Below are positions 1 through 12,586 of a stretch of DNA of 64,000 nt, piece after piece (position 1 is the stretch's first letter; every line of letters begins with the position of its first letter). The notes under the pieces were generated by a model. The model made no database searches and had not been told where the DNA came from. It worked only from the letters and a program-made list of their open reading frames with translations. This stretch comes from Adenanthera pavonina (taxonomy: Eukaryota > Streptophyta > Magnoliopsida > Fabales > Fabaceae): assembly GCA_026686845.1 (NCBI GenBank), contig JAIVEN010000006.1, forward strand, positions 37,246,501 to 37,310,500, read 5' to 3'. Position numbers and translations under genes: made by a program.

Positions 1-689
1 TTTCAGTTCGTAAAAACTGATTTTATATCTTATAAAAGTGTGAATTTAAATCCTACCTGAATATATTTTTTTTCTTTTTAATCAAACTTGAATACTTTAT
101 ATTTTGTAGATATTTTGTAAGTAATTTTTGAACCATGAGATCTTAATTGAGTCCAACTCACTTATATAAGGTGAAAAACTGAAATCAGATCAGTCATCCG
201 TATATAAAACTAATGGAATATGAATAAAGAGAGAATTGTAGAGATGAGGAAGTACTTATTTATCTTACTATATAGTGCTTCTATTTATTGGCCCATCAAC
301 ACAGAGCTATAATTATATAAATAGAAGAATTAATATATATATATATATAATTATACATTTATTAATATATATATTTATAATTATACCATGCAAAACTTCG
401 CCTATGTGGTGTCATAGTCGGTTCCAAATCTGAGTGAAGAAAGATGGTTGTGTTAGGCTCACGACAGCCAACATAAAATTTTGTCGAATCTCTATGACAT
501 GAATTAAGGATGTTTTTATGCTAAGATTATATCGTTACCCAGAAGTAACACGTTATATGGCTCGAATGCAGTGATAAATGAGTTAGAGCCGCTATATCAG
601 TGCCTGGATGTAGTATTAAATAAGTAGGTGTTCCCACATCACTCTGGACGGATGTGGGTAAAGAAGTTAATCCAAGAGAGTAAGATTCG

Positions 690-1140
690 GCTTGGTTATT
701 GGAATATTGGTACCTTAACAGGTAAATCTATAGAGGTAGTGAACATTATGACTCAAAAGGAAAATTAACATCTTGTGTCTTCACGAAATTAAATGGGTAG
801 GAGAAATGACTAAAGAGTTAGACACTACTTGTTTTAAATTTTGATACCTAGGGAAGGTCAAAGCAAGGAATGGAGTTGGTATTATTGTGAACGAAGTTTG
901 GAAAAAGAATGTGGTGGAAGTAAAAAGGATTGAAGTTAGGATCTTATCCTTAAAATTGACTATTGGACATGATACTTTCAATGTTGTTAGTGCTTACGTA
1001 CCTCAAGTAGGGTTAGAAGCACATATTAAGGATAAATTTTGGGAAGATTTGGAGGACTTGGTTCGAGATATCCCACAAGAGGAAAACATTTTTATTAGTG
1101 GGGATCTTAATGGTTATGTGAGGAAAGAAACAAGGTAATA
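690..1140 (+). pseudogene. LINE endonuclease domain remnant
   Basis: This is an endonuclease/exonuclease/phosphatase fold remnant of the RTE LINE. The stretch 887-1138 reads openly and contains SAYVPQVGLE followed by IFISGDLNGYV, the block of RTE endonucleases that carries the catalytic Asp and Asn of the GDLNG motif. Upstream, 690-890 gives broken reading that resembles the domain's N-terminal part but is interrupted by stops. It cannot make a working nuclease. The family assignment rests on recalled motif order, not on a search. Confidence 0.75.
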
Positions 1141-1884
1141 TGTGGAAGCACATAACAATTTTGGTTTTGGAGAATTAAATGAGAAGGAACATTCCATTCT
1201 TGATTTCTCACTGGCTTATAACCTCACCATTGTGAACACTTGTTTCAAGAAATGAGAGAAGCATTTAGTCACATATAAGAGTAGAGTCCACAGGTCGCAA
1301 ATTGACTTCTTTTCAGTAAGGAATTCAGATATAAGAGCTTGTAAAAACTGTAAAGTGATTCCTGGTGAAAGTTTAACCTCATAACATAAGGTCTTGATCC
1401 CTGATGTGCTGGTTAAAAGCTGTAAACCAAGAAGTCGAAAAGCCTTAAATCCTAGGATCAAGTGGTTGTGACTAAAAGGTAAGTAATAATTGACCTTCAT
1501 GAAAAAAGTATTGGAGGAAGGTAATTGAGACTCTCAAGGAAGTGCTAACATCTTATGGGATGAGATGGTTAAAAGGATCAGGGATACCATTAAAGTAGTA
1601 TTAGGTGAATCCAAAGTTTTGGATCTAGAGATAAAGAATCTTGGTGGTGAAATGAGAGTGTGTAAAAGAAGGTTAAATATAAAAAAGAGTGTTTCAAAGC
1701 CTTATACTTGTGCATTAATGAAGAAAATTGTAAGAGTTATCGCTTAGCTAGAAATGAGACTAAGAAAACAGTGAGCGAGGCTTGACCTAAAACTTTTGAG
1801 GAATTTTATCAAGATTTAAGAACAAAGAATGATGAATGCAAAATTTACAAAATTGCTAAGAATAGAAAAAGAAAATGAAGAGAT

Positions 1885-3140
1885 TTGGATCAAGTAAGAT
1901 ACATTAAGGATGGAGAAGGAAAATTTTTTATTGCTGATGATGATATCAAAAAAAGATGGGAAAACTACTTTTATAAACTCTTCAATAATGGATTGGGTAT
2001 GACTAGTGATACAGAGGGTTTAACAATTCATAAAGATGAATTGAATTTGAGTTTCTATTATAGAATTTGGGTTGGAGAGGTAAAAAAAATTCTTAAGAAA
2101 ATGGATAATGGTAAAACTATTGGCTCTGATGGTATTCCTATCGAAATTTGGAAGTGCTTAGGAGAGAAGAGATTTTTATGGCTCACTAAGCATTTTAACG
2201 AGATTTTAAGGATAAAGAAAATGCCAGATGAATGGAGAAAGAACACCTTGGTGCCTATATACAAGAACAAGAGAGATATTTAGAATTGTGTTAATTATTG
2301 AGGGATAAAACTCATGAATCATACTATAAAATTTTGAAAAAGAGTGATTGAGCATAGACTAAGAAAAAAGTCTCATATTTCAAAAAATCAATTTGGATTT
2401 ATACTAGGATGATCTACAATAGAGGCTATTTATTTATTAAGTGGTTTGATTGAAGGATACTGAAATAAATAAAGAGACTTGCATATGATTTTCATTGATA
2501 TGGAAAAATCCTATGATAGTACCAAAAGATTTGTTATGAAAAGCAATGGAGAAAAAAGATGTTCATGTGTCTTATATTCGAACTATAAAAAATATGTATT
2601 AGGGGAAAACAATAAAGATGAGAACTTCTCTATCAGGATAGGTTTACATTAAAGATTTTTCTTGAGTCTATATTTATTTAATTTGGTTTTGGATGTTCTA
2701 ACAAAACATATACAGGAGGAAATTCCTAAGTGTATGCTTTTTATGGATGATATATTCTTAATTGAGGACTCAAGAGAAGATGCCAACTCTAAACTAGAAT
2801 TATAGAGACACACTTTGGAATTAAAATATTTTCGTTTGAGTAGAAATAAAATGTAATATATGCATTGTAAATTTAATAAGAGATCAGTTAGAAATAATTT
2901 AGAGGTAAAAATTGGAGAGGAAATTATTCTGGAAGTGTCAAAGTTCAAATATTTGGAGTCGATTTTATAGAGTGATGGTGAAATTGATAGAGATATTATA
3001 CATAGGATACAAGTTGAATGGTCAAAGTGGAAAAAAAATTTCAAGAGTTATTTGTCATCGTAAGATATCTACAAAGTTTAAAGGAAAATTTTATCATGGC
3101 CAGCGATACTATATGGCAGTGAATGTTGTACTTTGAAATG
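1885..3140 (+). pseudogene. LINE reverse transcriptase remnant
   Basis: The open part 1885-2283 contains DNGKTIGSDGIPIEIWK and MPDEWRKNTLVPIYKNK, typical of the finger region of RTE reverse transcriptases. Further on, interrupted reading gives NQFGFILG and FIDMEKSYD, then the catalytic box as FMDD at 2740-2751. A C-terminal part with SKFKYLES and SWPAILYGSECC follows. Stops and frameshifts occur roughly every 50-130 codons. This is the second half of the LINE described at 375-3530. Confidence 0.8.
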
Positions 3141-3835
3141 GTAATAAGAGCATAAAATGAGAGTAGCAGAGATGAGAATGATGAGATGATGTATGGTCAT
3201 ACAAGAATGAATAAGATAAGAAATAATTGTATATGAGAGAAAATTGGAGTAGCATATATCAAGGAGAAAATGATGAAAAATTGTTTAAGGTTGTTTGGAC
3301 ATGTATAAAAAAGAGGACAATAGGAGCCATTAAGAAGGATTGATTAAATAGTTTGGAGGCTTATCAAAATGTGTAGAGGAAGATCAAGAAGGATACTGAA
3401 AGAAGTTATAAGGTGTGATCTTTTAATAAATGATTTATCTAAAAAAATAATGTTTGATAGAGTTTATTGATATTGTATTATCTATGTAGTCGACTCTACT
3501 TAATGAGATATGATTAATGTTGTGGCCGTGAAAGTTATGAAGCTTACCTGTAGAATTCAAAAGGAAAATTGATTAATAACATATAAATTATAATATAATA
3601 TTTTATAAATAATTTGAATATTTTATTAACTTTTTTTTTTATCTTTGGTTTTTTGGCCAATTATTTTTATCTTTATTTTCGTTGTTCAAAAACTTCACAC
3701 GCTCCCAACTGGCTCCGAAGCTTCTCTGTTCTGAGACCTACTCTTGCAGTCCTTCAATCCCTCTCTCCTCTCTCCTCTCTCTCGTCGGCGGCAACTCTAT
3801 TTCTCTGTTTTGGCATTGCTGTGGACCTAGTTCCG

Positions 3836-4150
3836 GTGAGCTATCCCTTAACCCCAATTTCTCATGCTTTTTTTGGTCTACGATTATTTTTTGATTTAGG
3901 CTTCCAATCATGGAAATTGATTGTTCTAATTTCCATCTCCGGAAACAAAGTAGCAAAGGAGCTAAACTGGTTGATAAATAAACCATTAAAGGAGTTGAGA
4001 TTGCTTGAGAGCTACATCTTGCTGGAATTGCTGGCTTGTTATTGTGTATCCAATTCTGCTTTAGCTGAACTGTTTTCGATATAGCTGTATTGATTGTTTG
4101 CTTGCGAAATTTAATATTTTCCTTTTCTTCTCTTCCGTTGGTGGTGGCAG
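3836..4150 (+). other. Probable 5'UTR intron of the DRG2-type gene
   Basis: A good donor (TTCCG|gtgagc at 3835/3836) and a good acceptor (gtggcag| at 4150) flank a T-rich stretch just before the start codon at 4167. The preceding CT-rich segment 3690-3835 looks like a plant 5' leader. The long open frame over 3614-4084 does not resemble a protein and crosses this intron. The transcription start is not determined. Confidence 0.55.
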
Positions 4151-4166
4151 CAAATAGCGAGGGATA

Positions 4167-7100
4167 ATGGGTATCATTGAGAAGATCAAAGAAATCGAGG
4201 CCGAGATGGCTCGGACCCAGAAAAATAAAGCCACAGGTACTGAGCGCGTTCCAATTATTTGATTGTGATATGTAATGCTTCTTGCATTACATATCTTTCC
4301 GTTTTCTTTCCTTTAATTATTTGATTGTCATAAGCATAAGATTAAAAATTTGGGATATCTAGTTGTTCGAGGAACCGGGGTAGCTTAATACAGGAAAAGT
4401 GAAACATTGTAGCAAGCCTTTAAGCATGAAAAGAGAACTTGGTCCTGAATTTGTTAAAATTGAAAGTGCCTCATAACCCTAAGGCTGAAAGCCAAAGTAT
4501 TTTAGTAATTTGAAGCGTTTTGAGAAATCTGGAAAAGTTATCTGAGGTTGCAGGTCGGTGTAAATCTCAGTCAAATGTATGAGTGTGTGAGTGTCTGGCC
4601 CTTTGAAGACGAGGGAATCTATTTATTGCAAAATTTGGAAATGTCCGTTAACACCCAGGATGGGCATGGCTGAGAACATGGGGCACTACCTAAATGTTAA
4701 GTCCATGAAGCAGTGGGCTAGATAGAAGGCTGAATATAAGGGATATTGAGATTATGGAGGTCTATGCATGTTGATTGTAGTTTTGGCAGTTAAGGATGAT
4801 GTGTCTAGATGGGAGTGTATGGGGACTAGTCAGTCTTGGCCTTGGGTGATAACTACTTGAGGGTTATGACTTGGGAGAGAGGAATGAGCTTAGCTAGAAC
4901 AACTATTCTACTTACTAAGCATCTAGTTCTTACCTGGCATACAAATTGGAGTGGTTGTGTGTAGCACAAAAGCACCTTCACTTCAATTCTATCCAGCCGC
5001 TCTCTCAAGGGAGAGGGGAGTGAGCTTAGCTAGAATATTCCAGTTACAAGGATCAAGCTTTTGTCTGACTTACTAGTGTGATCGCATAGTGTGGAGGCAC
5101 GTTCACATCAGCCTTACCAAGCCACTCTCAAGGACTATTATGAGGAAAGGAGAATGAAAATCACTCCTTCATGGCTTTCCCTCTCCCAACCTTGTCTTAG
5201 TTGGGCATTGTTAGTGGCACTTTTCTTGCACCAAACTTATTCTAAGCATTACTTCCTCATGAAGTCAAAGTAACCTTAGTGAGCTTCTTCAAAGCTAGTG
5301 CTCCACTTACTCTGAAGGTTGGGATGACCTCATTGTGCTGTACTTCTTAAATGGGAAGAGTGAAGTAACTTAGTTTACTGAATTCACTAGGCACTCTGAA
5401 GCACTTCACTAACCACAGGAATTGCCATTTGGAGTTTCAATGGGATTAGATGTCATAACTGACCAAACATATAGGGAAGCCAAGATTGGGAACATTTCTT
5501 GTTTTGCTTGCACAGCCTAAAGTTTCCTGCACTTGTTTAATTGTACTTGCACTAGGCCTGGTCAGGCACAAGTGTTTTCAGGCATAGTGCACCAAGACAT
5601 CTTTGTGGATTTTATATTGACGATTCCAGGATAGATTTGTTGAGTATTCTTAAGGGGAGGGTGTGCGAACCCTTCATCTGACCTACTCCCCTTAATGAGT
5701 GGAGACACTTCTATTAACTAATGAAGACATCTCATCTTCATCAGGGCGCCTTTACTTAACTTATAAAAATGTTTCAGCTTTTGAATAATTTAATTAAATA
5801 AATGAATAATTCTCTTACGTTCTTACCTAAAAAAATAATTATAAGGAAAGAGCCATCAAGGAACATAAGTTTATCTCCTATGTCTTTCTTGTACTTCAAG
5901 TATGATAAATGAATTTACATTTGTTTGTTATGCAGAATATCATCTTGGGCAACTCAAGGCAAAGATAGCCAAACTAAGGACACAGTTGTTGGAGCCTCCA
6001 AAGGTATGCAAGTTTGTTTTCCTTTTTTCATTGTTTTGTGTATAGTTTGTTTTAAGTGCTGTTATGATTAAACTTATTTGTGTCCTTGACATGCTTCATG
6101 CAACTTTTGACTTTTTGGATGACATAAACATTATCTTCTCTCAATTGAAAATTAACTGCCAGTTGTCCTTCTAACTTGGTTGAATCTTTTCTTTTCTTTT
6201 AAAATTTTACTTTAAATGTGATCAATGACTCTTATATTTTTCCTAGGAATGAGATACATGATTGTATAAGCTAGGATGATTTCATGTACTTTGGCTCTCA
6301 AGGTTTGATTTGATGTTTCATATTTGAAAATTCCTTATAGCATAAGATCTATTGTAATGTAACAATTATGGACACAAATATGACCATAGGTACTTCAACA
6401 AGGAAAAATGTAGAGAGCCTTTGTACTTTTTAAAATGTCATTTGTCCTAAATGTGTGTCTAGCACATTAGACATAGACATAGACATAGACATAGACACAC
6501 CCTTTTGAAGAGGTGCTTTTAAAATTATGCTTTTATGTTCCTGTATTATGTACTGGAAATGATGTGTGTTTTGCCTTTTTTTTTTCTTGAGAAAAATGAT
6601 TCATGTAGAGAAGGGTGTTGTTGCATTTGAAATTGTATTAATTGTATCACCACATTATAAAACTTAAGAATTATGTTAAAATTAATGATAATTATTATTG
6701 TTATGGTTATTATTATTTATTAAAAAAATTTACATTCAAAAGTTTTTTTACATGATTTCATTTTGTCTTTATGCATTTTGGTTCATTTGTTTGAATTTCA
6801 ATGCATTTTAAGGACATTATTAACATTTGTAAGAAGTTTTTTCATATTTTGGAACTTTTTCATTGTTTTTAGGTGTTTTAAAATTTTGAAAGCAGGTTTG
6901 AAATATTTTGGCTAATTTCTGACACAGTTTTGCTTGCCTTAAATATTTCATCAGAGAACTATAAAGAGAAAAGGTTGCAAGGGCAGACATAGGTACATGT
7001 GTCCAATAGAAATGCATAATCTTTACACCAAAAAAAAAAAAAAAAGAAATGCATAATCTAATAGATATCAGTATACATACAGCATGCATAGTCTGTACTA

Positions 7101-10100
7101 ACTAAAGAAGAAAAAAATTGGTATCATTCTTCTTAGTTTGTAGCCTTTGAAGGGCTGCAGAATTTCATGTCCTTTGAGGAGTTATTTGTCTCCCCCTGCC
7201 TGTGTATTTACTGCTTTTGACAAACTGGTACTCTACTTTTTACATTTATTGTTTTGTTTGGTGCAATTTTTTGTGCAGCTAAAACATTCATTCTCCTGTC
7301 ATTGTGCTTCTTTTTTTAATTTACCTTTTTACTGGAGAGAATAATAACAAATGCTTTCACTTGACATGTGGTGAAGTTTTATGAACTTTTATTATTCTTT
7401 TATAGTTTATAAGCATTGAATGAATTTTTTGCAATATCACCTTTTGTTCTAGCATGCCTAAATTTCTCAATTATTGGTTTACCAACTATCCATTTGAATA
7501 CACTTTATTTAAGTTTGGTATCTTGTCAAATTTTGGAATAGGGTTCAAGTGGAGGTGGAGAGGGATTTGAAGTTACAAAATTTGGCCATGGACGAGTTGC
7601 ACTCATAGGATTTCCAAGGTATGTACTCCAAGTTACATTTTTCTCCCATTAGATTGTTTTAATTGATGAATTTTTACACCCATAAGCCCCTGTAATGCCC
7701 ACTGCTTCATTATATTGCTTTTACTGTGTTTATATGTGTGATGCGTGTGTGAGCTTTTGGGTGCTTGCCTTTGATGTATACCTAAATTTTATCTATGCTG
7801 TTTACAACATTACCCTTTCAATGCTTTTCCTTTGTCATTAACAGTGTGGGTAAGTCAACTCTTTTGACAATGTTGACGGGCACACATTCAGAATCTGCTT
7901 CCTATGAGTTCACAACACTGACCTGCATTCCTGGAATCATAAACTATAATGATACTAAAATTCAGCTGCTTGATCTTCCTGGAATTATTGAAGGTGCTTC
8001 TGAAGGCAAGGGACGTGGAAGGCAGGTAAAACGATAATTGCTTGTTGCTGTCATACATTTGTTTCAATCTGTAAGATTTTGGATACTGTTTGTATTCACA
8101 AATTGATAATTAAATGGAGGTGTCTGCTGCTAAGGTTGATGATTGGTCCTTTTCAGTGATTACTTTGAGTAATATCACTTAGGTATCATTAACGTTGCAA
8201 GAACTTTGTTTCCTCTGCTCAGGTTATTGCTGTTGCCAAATCTTCAGACATAGTATTGATGGTTCTTGATGCCTCTAAAGTAAGTGTGCTTTTTTTTTTC
8301 TTTTTCCTTCCTTTCAATTGTAGGTAATGCTATTTTTTTATATACAGTCTTTTCATTTCTTATTTTAGCATTGTTGATAAAATATTCTGGTGATTGTTGC
8401 AGTAAACTAGACACTATTCAAGGAATTGTATCCCGACTATGAATAAGAGCTTAAGAAGTCATCTGATATAGTACTTCGGCTCTCTAAACGTTGGCATCCA
8501 AGCACTACATAGTTGCTCTTCTATTATGCAATAATTACTGATTATTCCTTCAATTTTGCTTTTCCTCAACTTGGTAATAAGTAACGCATAAATATTTGAA
8601 TTGAAGATATTCTCAAATTCTTCCTTTTTGTGGGATGTTAGATAAACAGACTCTGAAAATTATTATTCCATTGTAGTACAAGAACCTACATTTATAGGGA
8701 AGTAGGGAACAAAGAATCTCTCAATTGATTCCATTAATTCATCCAATTGAAAAACAGAATACATCCTAATAATAACTCATAAAAGTACATTGGACTAATC
8801 AGGAAAATAGAAGCTTTTTAAGAGAGAAATCAAGTGATAAAATGGCATGTGATTTCCTGCACTCTCCCTCTAGTAATTGCCTTTTTTCTCCTTCTGGAAA
8901 TCCCATTTTGTTTGGGTGTATGAAAAAAAAAAAATTGGTGGATGATTCCATGGCCGTCAAGGTAGGTTTCAAGGTGAGAAATTAGGTATTCCTTCCTATT
9001 GTTGATTCTAATAATTTCTGAAGACTTGATTTTGGTTTGAAATTAGTTTTAAGTCATAGTGTGGAAATTTTCAAAAATTTAAGGAACTTAGACTTTTCCC
9101 TCATGGAATAGATTGAAGAGTGAGTTTATTATGATCATCAATAAATGTTATAAACCATTCTGCACGAGAAACAAAAGGATTTTTTAAAGGACCTGAAATA
9201 TTTTCTCTAGATTGCTTGGGGAACTACTCTGCAACTTGTTTGGATATATTAATTGTAGAATTAAGTTTATTGTGAATTGAAAACTTCTTTTAACCTTGCT
9301 ATGATTTGATTTTTCTGAAAATCCATCAGAGTGAGGGTCATAGACAAATATTGACGATGGAGCTGGAAGCTGTTGGCTTACGGCTAAACAAGAGGCCACC
9401 TCAGGTGAGTTTGTGGCCCAATGATATTGAGTGATTCATGACATGGTTTGGTTTTTATCTCTAGTTCTTGATTGGACTTTATCTATTTCTCATTATCTGT
9501 TGCCTTGGGTTTGTCTTCTTGGCAGATATATTTTAAAAAGAAAAAGACTGGGGGCATTTCATTCAACAGTACTTTACCTCTGACTCACGTTGATGAAAAG
9601 CTTTGTTATCAGATTCTGCATGAATACAAAATTCACAATGCAGAGGTATATGTAAACATTAAATTAATGCCAAATGTGCATTTCTATTTGAAGGGCATGT
9701 AATTATGAGATCTTATAATTATGGAATTGTAGTTATTCCTGTGTAAAATATGAATTCTATTGCCATAGTTTGTCTTACTGTAGTGGGGAAGGTTGGTGGC
9801 CGCCTTTACTGCCATAAAATCCTTCACTATTTTCATTGAGCAAATCATCATTTTATCATTTGTTTTCTTGGCAAAAATTGGACAAGATAGAATGATTGAT
9901 AAACTATCTTTTTTGCATTGGTGTTTGACAGAATAAAGTGAGCTGTGAAGTTTTTCTTTTCTTCTTCATTTTGCTTACTTATTCTGCTCTCACCTCTTAC
10001 TCACACGGAGGCTTCTTTAATCTCTAGTCAGCAGTTACTCATTCTCTGATCCATGTCAAACTCTTTAACTTAGTGCATCTGTATGAGTTTAATCCCTGAT

Positions 10101-11502
10101 ATTATATGCTTCTTTAGTTCATGTCTCTGTAAGTAGAAGTGAAGTAACATGGGGATGAAAGCTGTGATTATGAAGAGAGCAGACTCACATGTCCTGGATA
10201 CGATTAAAAGTTAACCTGCCTATCTAGTTATGGTATTACTGGTCTTTGCAGCATATTGATATCACAATGCCATCCTGATAATTTCTATATTTTCCATTAC
10301 TGCATGCACTATAATGTAATTCAGTATCTTCATTTTCTTTCTTACCACCTATCCATTGTCAGGTTCTTTTCCGTGAGGATGCCACTGTGGATGACCTCAT
10401 AGATGTAATTGAAGGGAACCGTAAATATATGAAGTGTATATATGTCTACAACAAGATAGATGTTATTGGTATAGATGATGTGGACAGATTAGCCCGCCAG
10501 CCTAACTCTGTTGTCATTAGCTGCAACTTGAAGGTGAATTCCATAATTTCAGAGTAAACCAGTAAATCAGTCGGTTATTGTTGGAACTTATTCATTGCTT
10601 TAATTTGCAATTTGGCAGCAGAAGAATGTGGGACACTAAACAGTTTTAGTTCTTAACGGCTATTTAATTGCAACTTGTGTCATAAAAATAAATTACTTTT
10701 TGATATTTGTTATTAACACTAAATTTCATGTTTTCATATTCAGCTGAACTTTGATAGACTACTTGCAAGGATGTGGGAGGAAATGGGTCTGGTTAGAGTT
10801 TACACAAAGCCACAAGGGCAGCAGCCCGATTTCACCGATCCTGTGGTCCTCTCTGTTGTATGTTGCATTACCTTTAAAACTTATTATAGATCTGTGTCCC
10901 TTATTCATCTCTGTTAAAAAAAATTTTCTTCTCTCTTTTTAATCCCTCTTTAGTGATTTCAATCTGGTAAATTATTAAAGGATAGAGGTGGCTGCACCGT
11001 AGAAGATTTCTGCAACCACATACACAGAAGTTTGGTGAAGGACGTGAAGTATGTTCTAGTCTGGGGTACAAGTGCAAGGCACTACCCTCAACATTGTGGC
11101 CTTGGTCAAGTTCTTCAAGATGAGGATGTGGTTCAGATTGTTAAGAAAAAGGTCAGGAAAACTACCCGTAACTTGTCTATAGCATGAGTGAAAAGACATG
11201 TTTAGATCACAATTCATCCTTCCAGAAGCAACAATAATAATAGTTTGAGAAAGAGAATGACAGTAATAATAGAATTGAATAGCATTTTGATCTGAACAGA
11301 AGAAAATCAAATTAATTTGAACCCATTTCCATGCCTTTTCTTGCTGTGAACTGAACACAAAGTATAATCTGAGGATTAGCCCCTGAATGCGATTTGCATC
11401 CTGCAGGAAAGAGAAGAGGGAGGAAGGGGTCGATTCAAGTCACATTCTACAGCTCCTGCTCGGATATCTGACAGAGAGAAGAAGGCCCCACTGAAGACAT
11501 AA
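4167..11502 (+). CDS. DRG2: Developmentally regulated GTP-binding protein, DRG2 type (11 coding exons)
   Basis: Complete Obg/DRG-family GTPase of 399 aa. Coding exons are 4167-4236, 5936-6003, 7542-7618, 7845-8025, 8223-8279, 9330-9404, 9526-9645, 10363-10533, 10744-10857, 10981-11151 and 11407-11502. All junctions are GT-AG and the frame closes exactly at TAA. Order along the protein: N-terminal helical region ([20 protein letters not shown]), G1 GFPSVGKS at 69-76, the YEFTTLT switch at 92-98, G3 DLPG at 115-118, G4 NKID at 246-249, then a TGS domain (about 290-368) and a basic tail. The start fits the family N-terminus and length. The DRG2 rather than DRG1 subfamily is indicated by the N-terminus and the [14 protein letters not shown] stretch. 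DRG proteins are cytoplasmic, associate with ribosomes through DFRP partners and are linked to translation and growth control. An AATAAA at 11790 may serve polyadenylation. Confidence 0.96.
4860..5160 (+). repeat. Imperfect tandem duplication in DRG2 intron 1
   Basis: Two diverged units of about 125-145 bp follow each other. Each starts with a gagagg...gagcttagctagaa block (near 4877 and 5013), contains an acttacta block and a cacttca/cacgttca block, and ends with cc(gc/a)ctctctcaagg. It lies in the first coding intron (4237-5935). No coding content was seen, and the origin is unknown. Confidence 0.5.
6469..6498 (+). repeat. Hexanucleotide microsatellite (agacat)n
   Basis: About five tandem copies of agacat in intron 2 of the DRG2-type gene. 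Confidence 0.85.
7008..7059 (+). mobile_element. Poly(A) micro-insertion with 15-bp target duplication
   Basis: The 15-bp sequence agaaatgcataatct occurs at 7008-7022 and again, identical, at 7045-7059. Between them are 22 bp: seven bases (ttacacc) followed by a run of A. The layout matches a LINE or SINE insertion cut back to almost only its poly(A) tail. It lies in intron 2 of the DRG2-type gene. Confidence 0.75.
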
Positions 11503-12586
11503 TTATGATGCTACCGCGTAAACCAATGGTGGGAGAAATGACAACAGGTTGATATTCAAAATCTGAAGCTTCTATGGTCATCGAGGACTAAAGGTTCCTA
11601 TCATGAAGGGATTATTATATTCTCCTGTGCGCATACTTGGCCCAGCGCATTGGTTTTGGCCGCCCACGACCCATGTGTTCGTTGTATTTGTTATATTTTT
11701 TGTTTTGGTTTCCTTTTAGCTTTCTTTTTGATTATCTGGTGATTGTTATGACTTATAATCTATTATGTCGGCATCTGACCTGAAGGGATAATAAAAAAAA
11801 AAAAAAAGGAAAGAAGCTGCTTATTTCTTAATGACAGATTTTTCATCCATTTAGTTCCATTTCGTAGTACTTTGGCATATTCATCCCAACTTGGATCTCC
11901 TACAAACATGGTTGGAATGCGTCTGGATTCGGTGCTCATGTATCGCTACAGTCATCACACAGAAATAAGCACTAAATGTTGATTACAATTCTGGATCATT
12001 CGGATTAAAATTGAATGGTCCAGGTTTAATTTAATTTAATTTTGTTATATATATTTTTTTTATTTTATAAGGTGCATAATCTAAATTAAAAATAATTTCA
12101 TAACTATCACTTTTAAAAAATAATATTATTTAAAAAAATTAAAATAAAAAATTATAAATCTAAGCTTGAATTAGATTTGGATAATCTAGATTTTATCACT
12201 GTGATGAACACTGAAATCCAACACAGTTGGAATAGAAGGAGAGAGAAAAAAATTAGAGATGGATAGATGAATCTAAAATGAAATGGAAAAGGAAATAAAA
12301 TGAAAAAATAAAAAAGACTTCTTATATTTGAAGTATTGTGTTTTTAGACAAAATAATAATAATAAATGGTTATTATTGAGTAATAATTAATTATCATGTA
12401 ATAAAAAATAATTCGTTTTTTTAGTGGTAACTAAACCGGCCTTTGTTTCTCTTTTCTCACTGTATTTCTCTATCGTTGAAGGACAAATCTGGACTCTTTC
12501 AACCCAAGATGGACGATTCTGATCCAATTCTGGGCTTCCGAACCACTCAAAGCAAAGGATATTGGGAAAGAGACATCTGGCTTTCT
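11503..12586. other. Intergenic space between two convergent genes
   Basis: The stretch holds the 3' UTR and likely poly(A) signal (AATAAA at 11790) of the DRG2-type gene, then AT-rich DNA, then the presumed 3' UTR of the PPR gene on the opposite strand. A minus-strand open frame at 12387-12596 continues past the PPR stop in another frame and shows no family resemblance. No gene was seen. Confidence 0.6.

Larger units (their letters stand above)
375..3530 (+). mobile_element. Degenerate RTE-type non-LTR retrotransposon (LINE)
   Basis: Translations in shifting + frames follow the order of an RTE-clade LINE: an endonuclease part near 690-1140, then a reverse transcriptase part near 1885-3136. 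The reading is broken by many stops and frameshifts, so it is a dead copy. The 5' edge is a guess from the start of sequence that looks like the element's leader. The 3' edge is where the reverse-transcriptase-like reading and the following short tail fade out (about 3480-3530). No clear target-site duplication was seen. Plant gene annotations often list such copies as craniofacial development protein 2-like. It ends just upstream of the DRG2-type gene, so it probably sits in or next to that gene's promoter region. Confidence 0.8.

Noticed and set aside
3614..4084. 156-residue open frame before the DRG2-type start codon
   Set aside because: It is hydrophobic, low in complexity, spans the 5' leader and its intron, and resembles no family.
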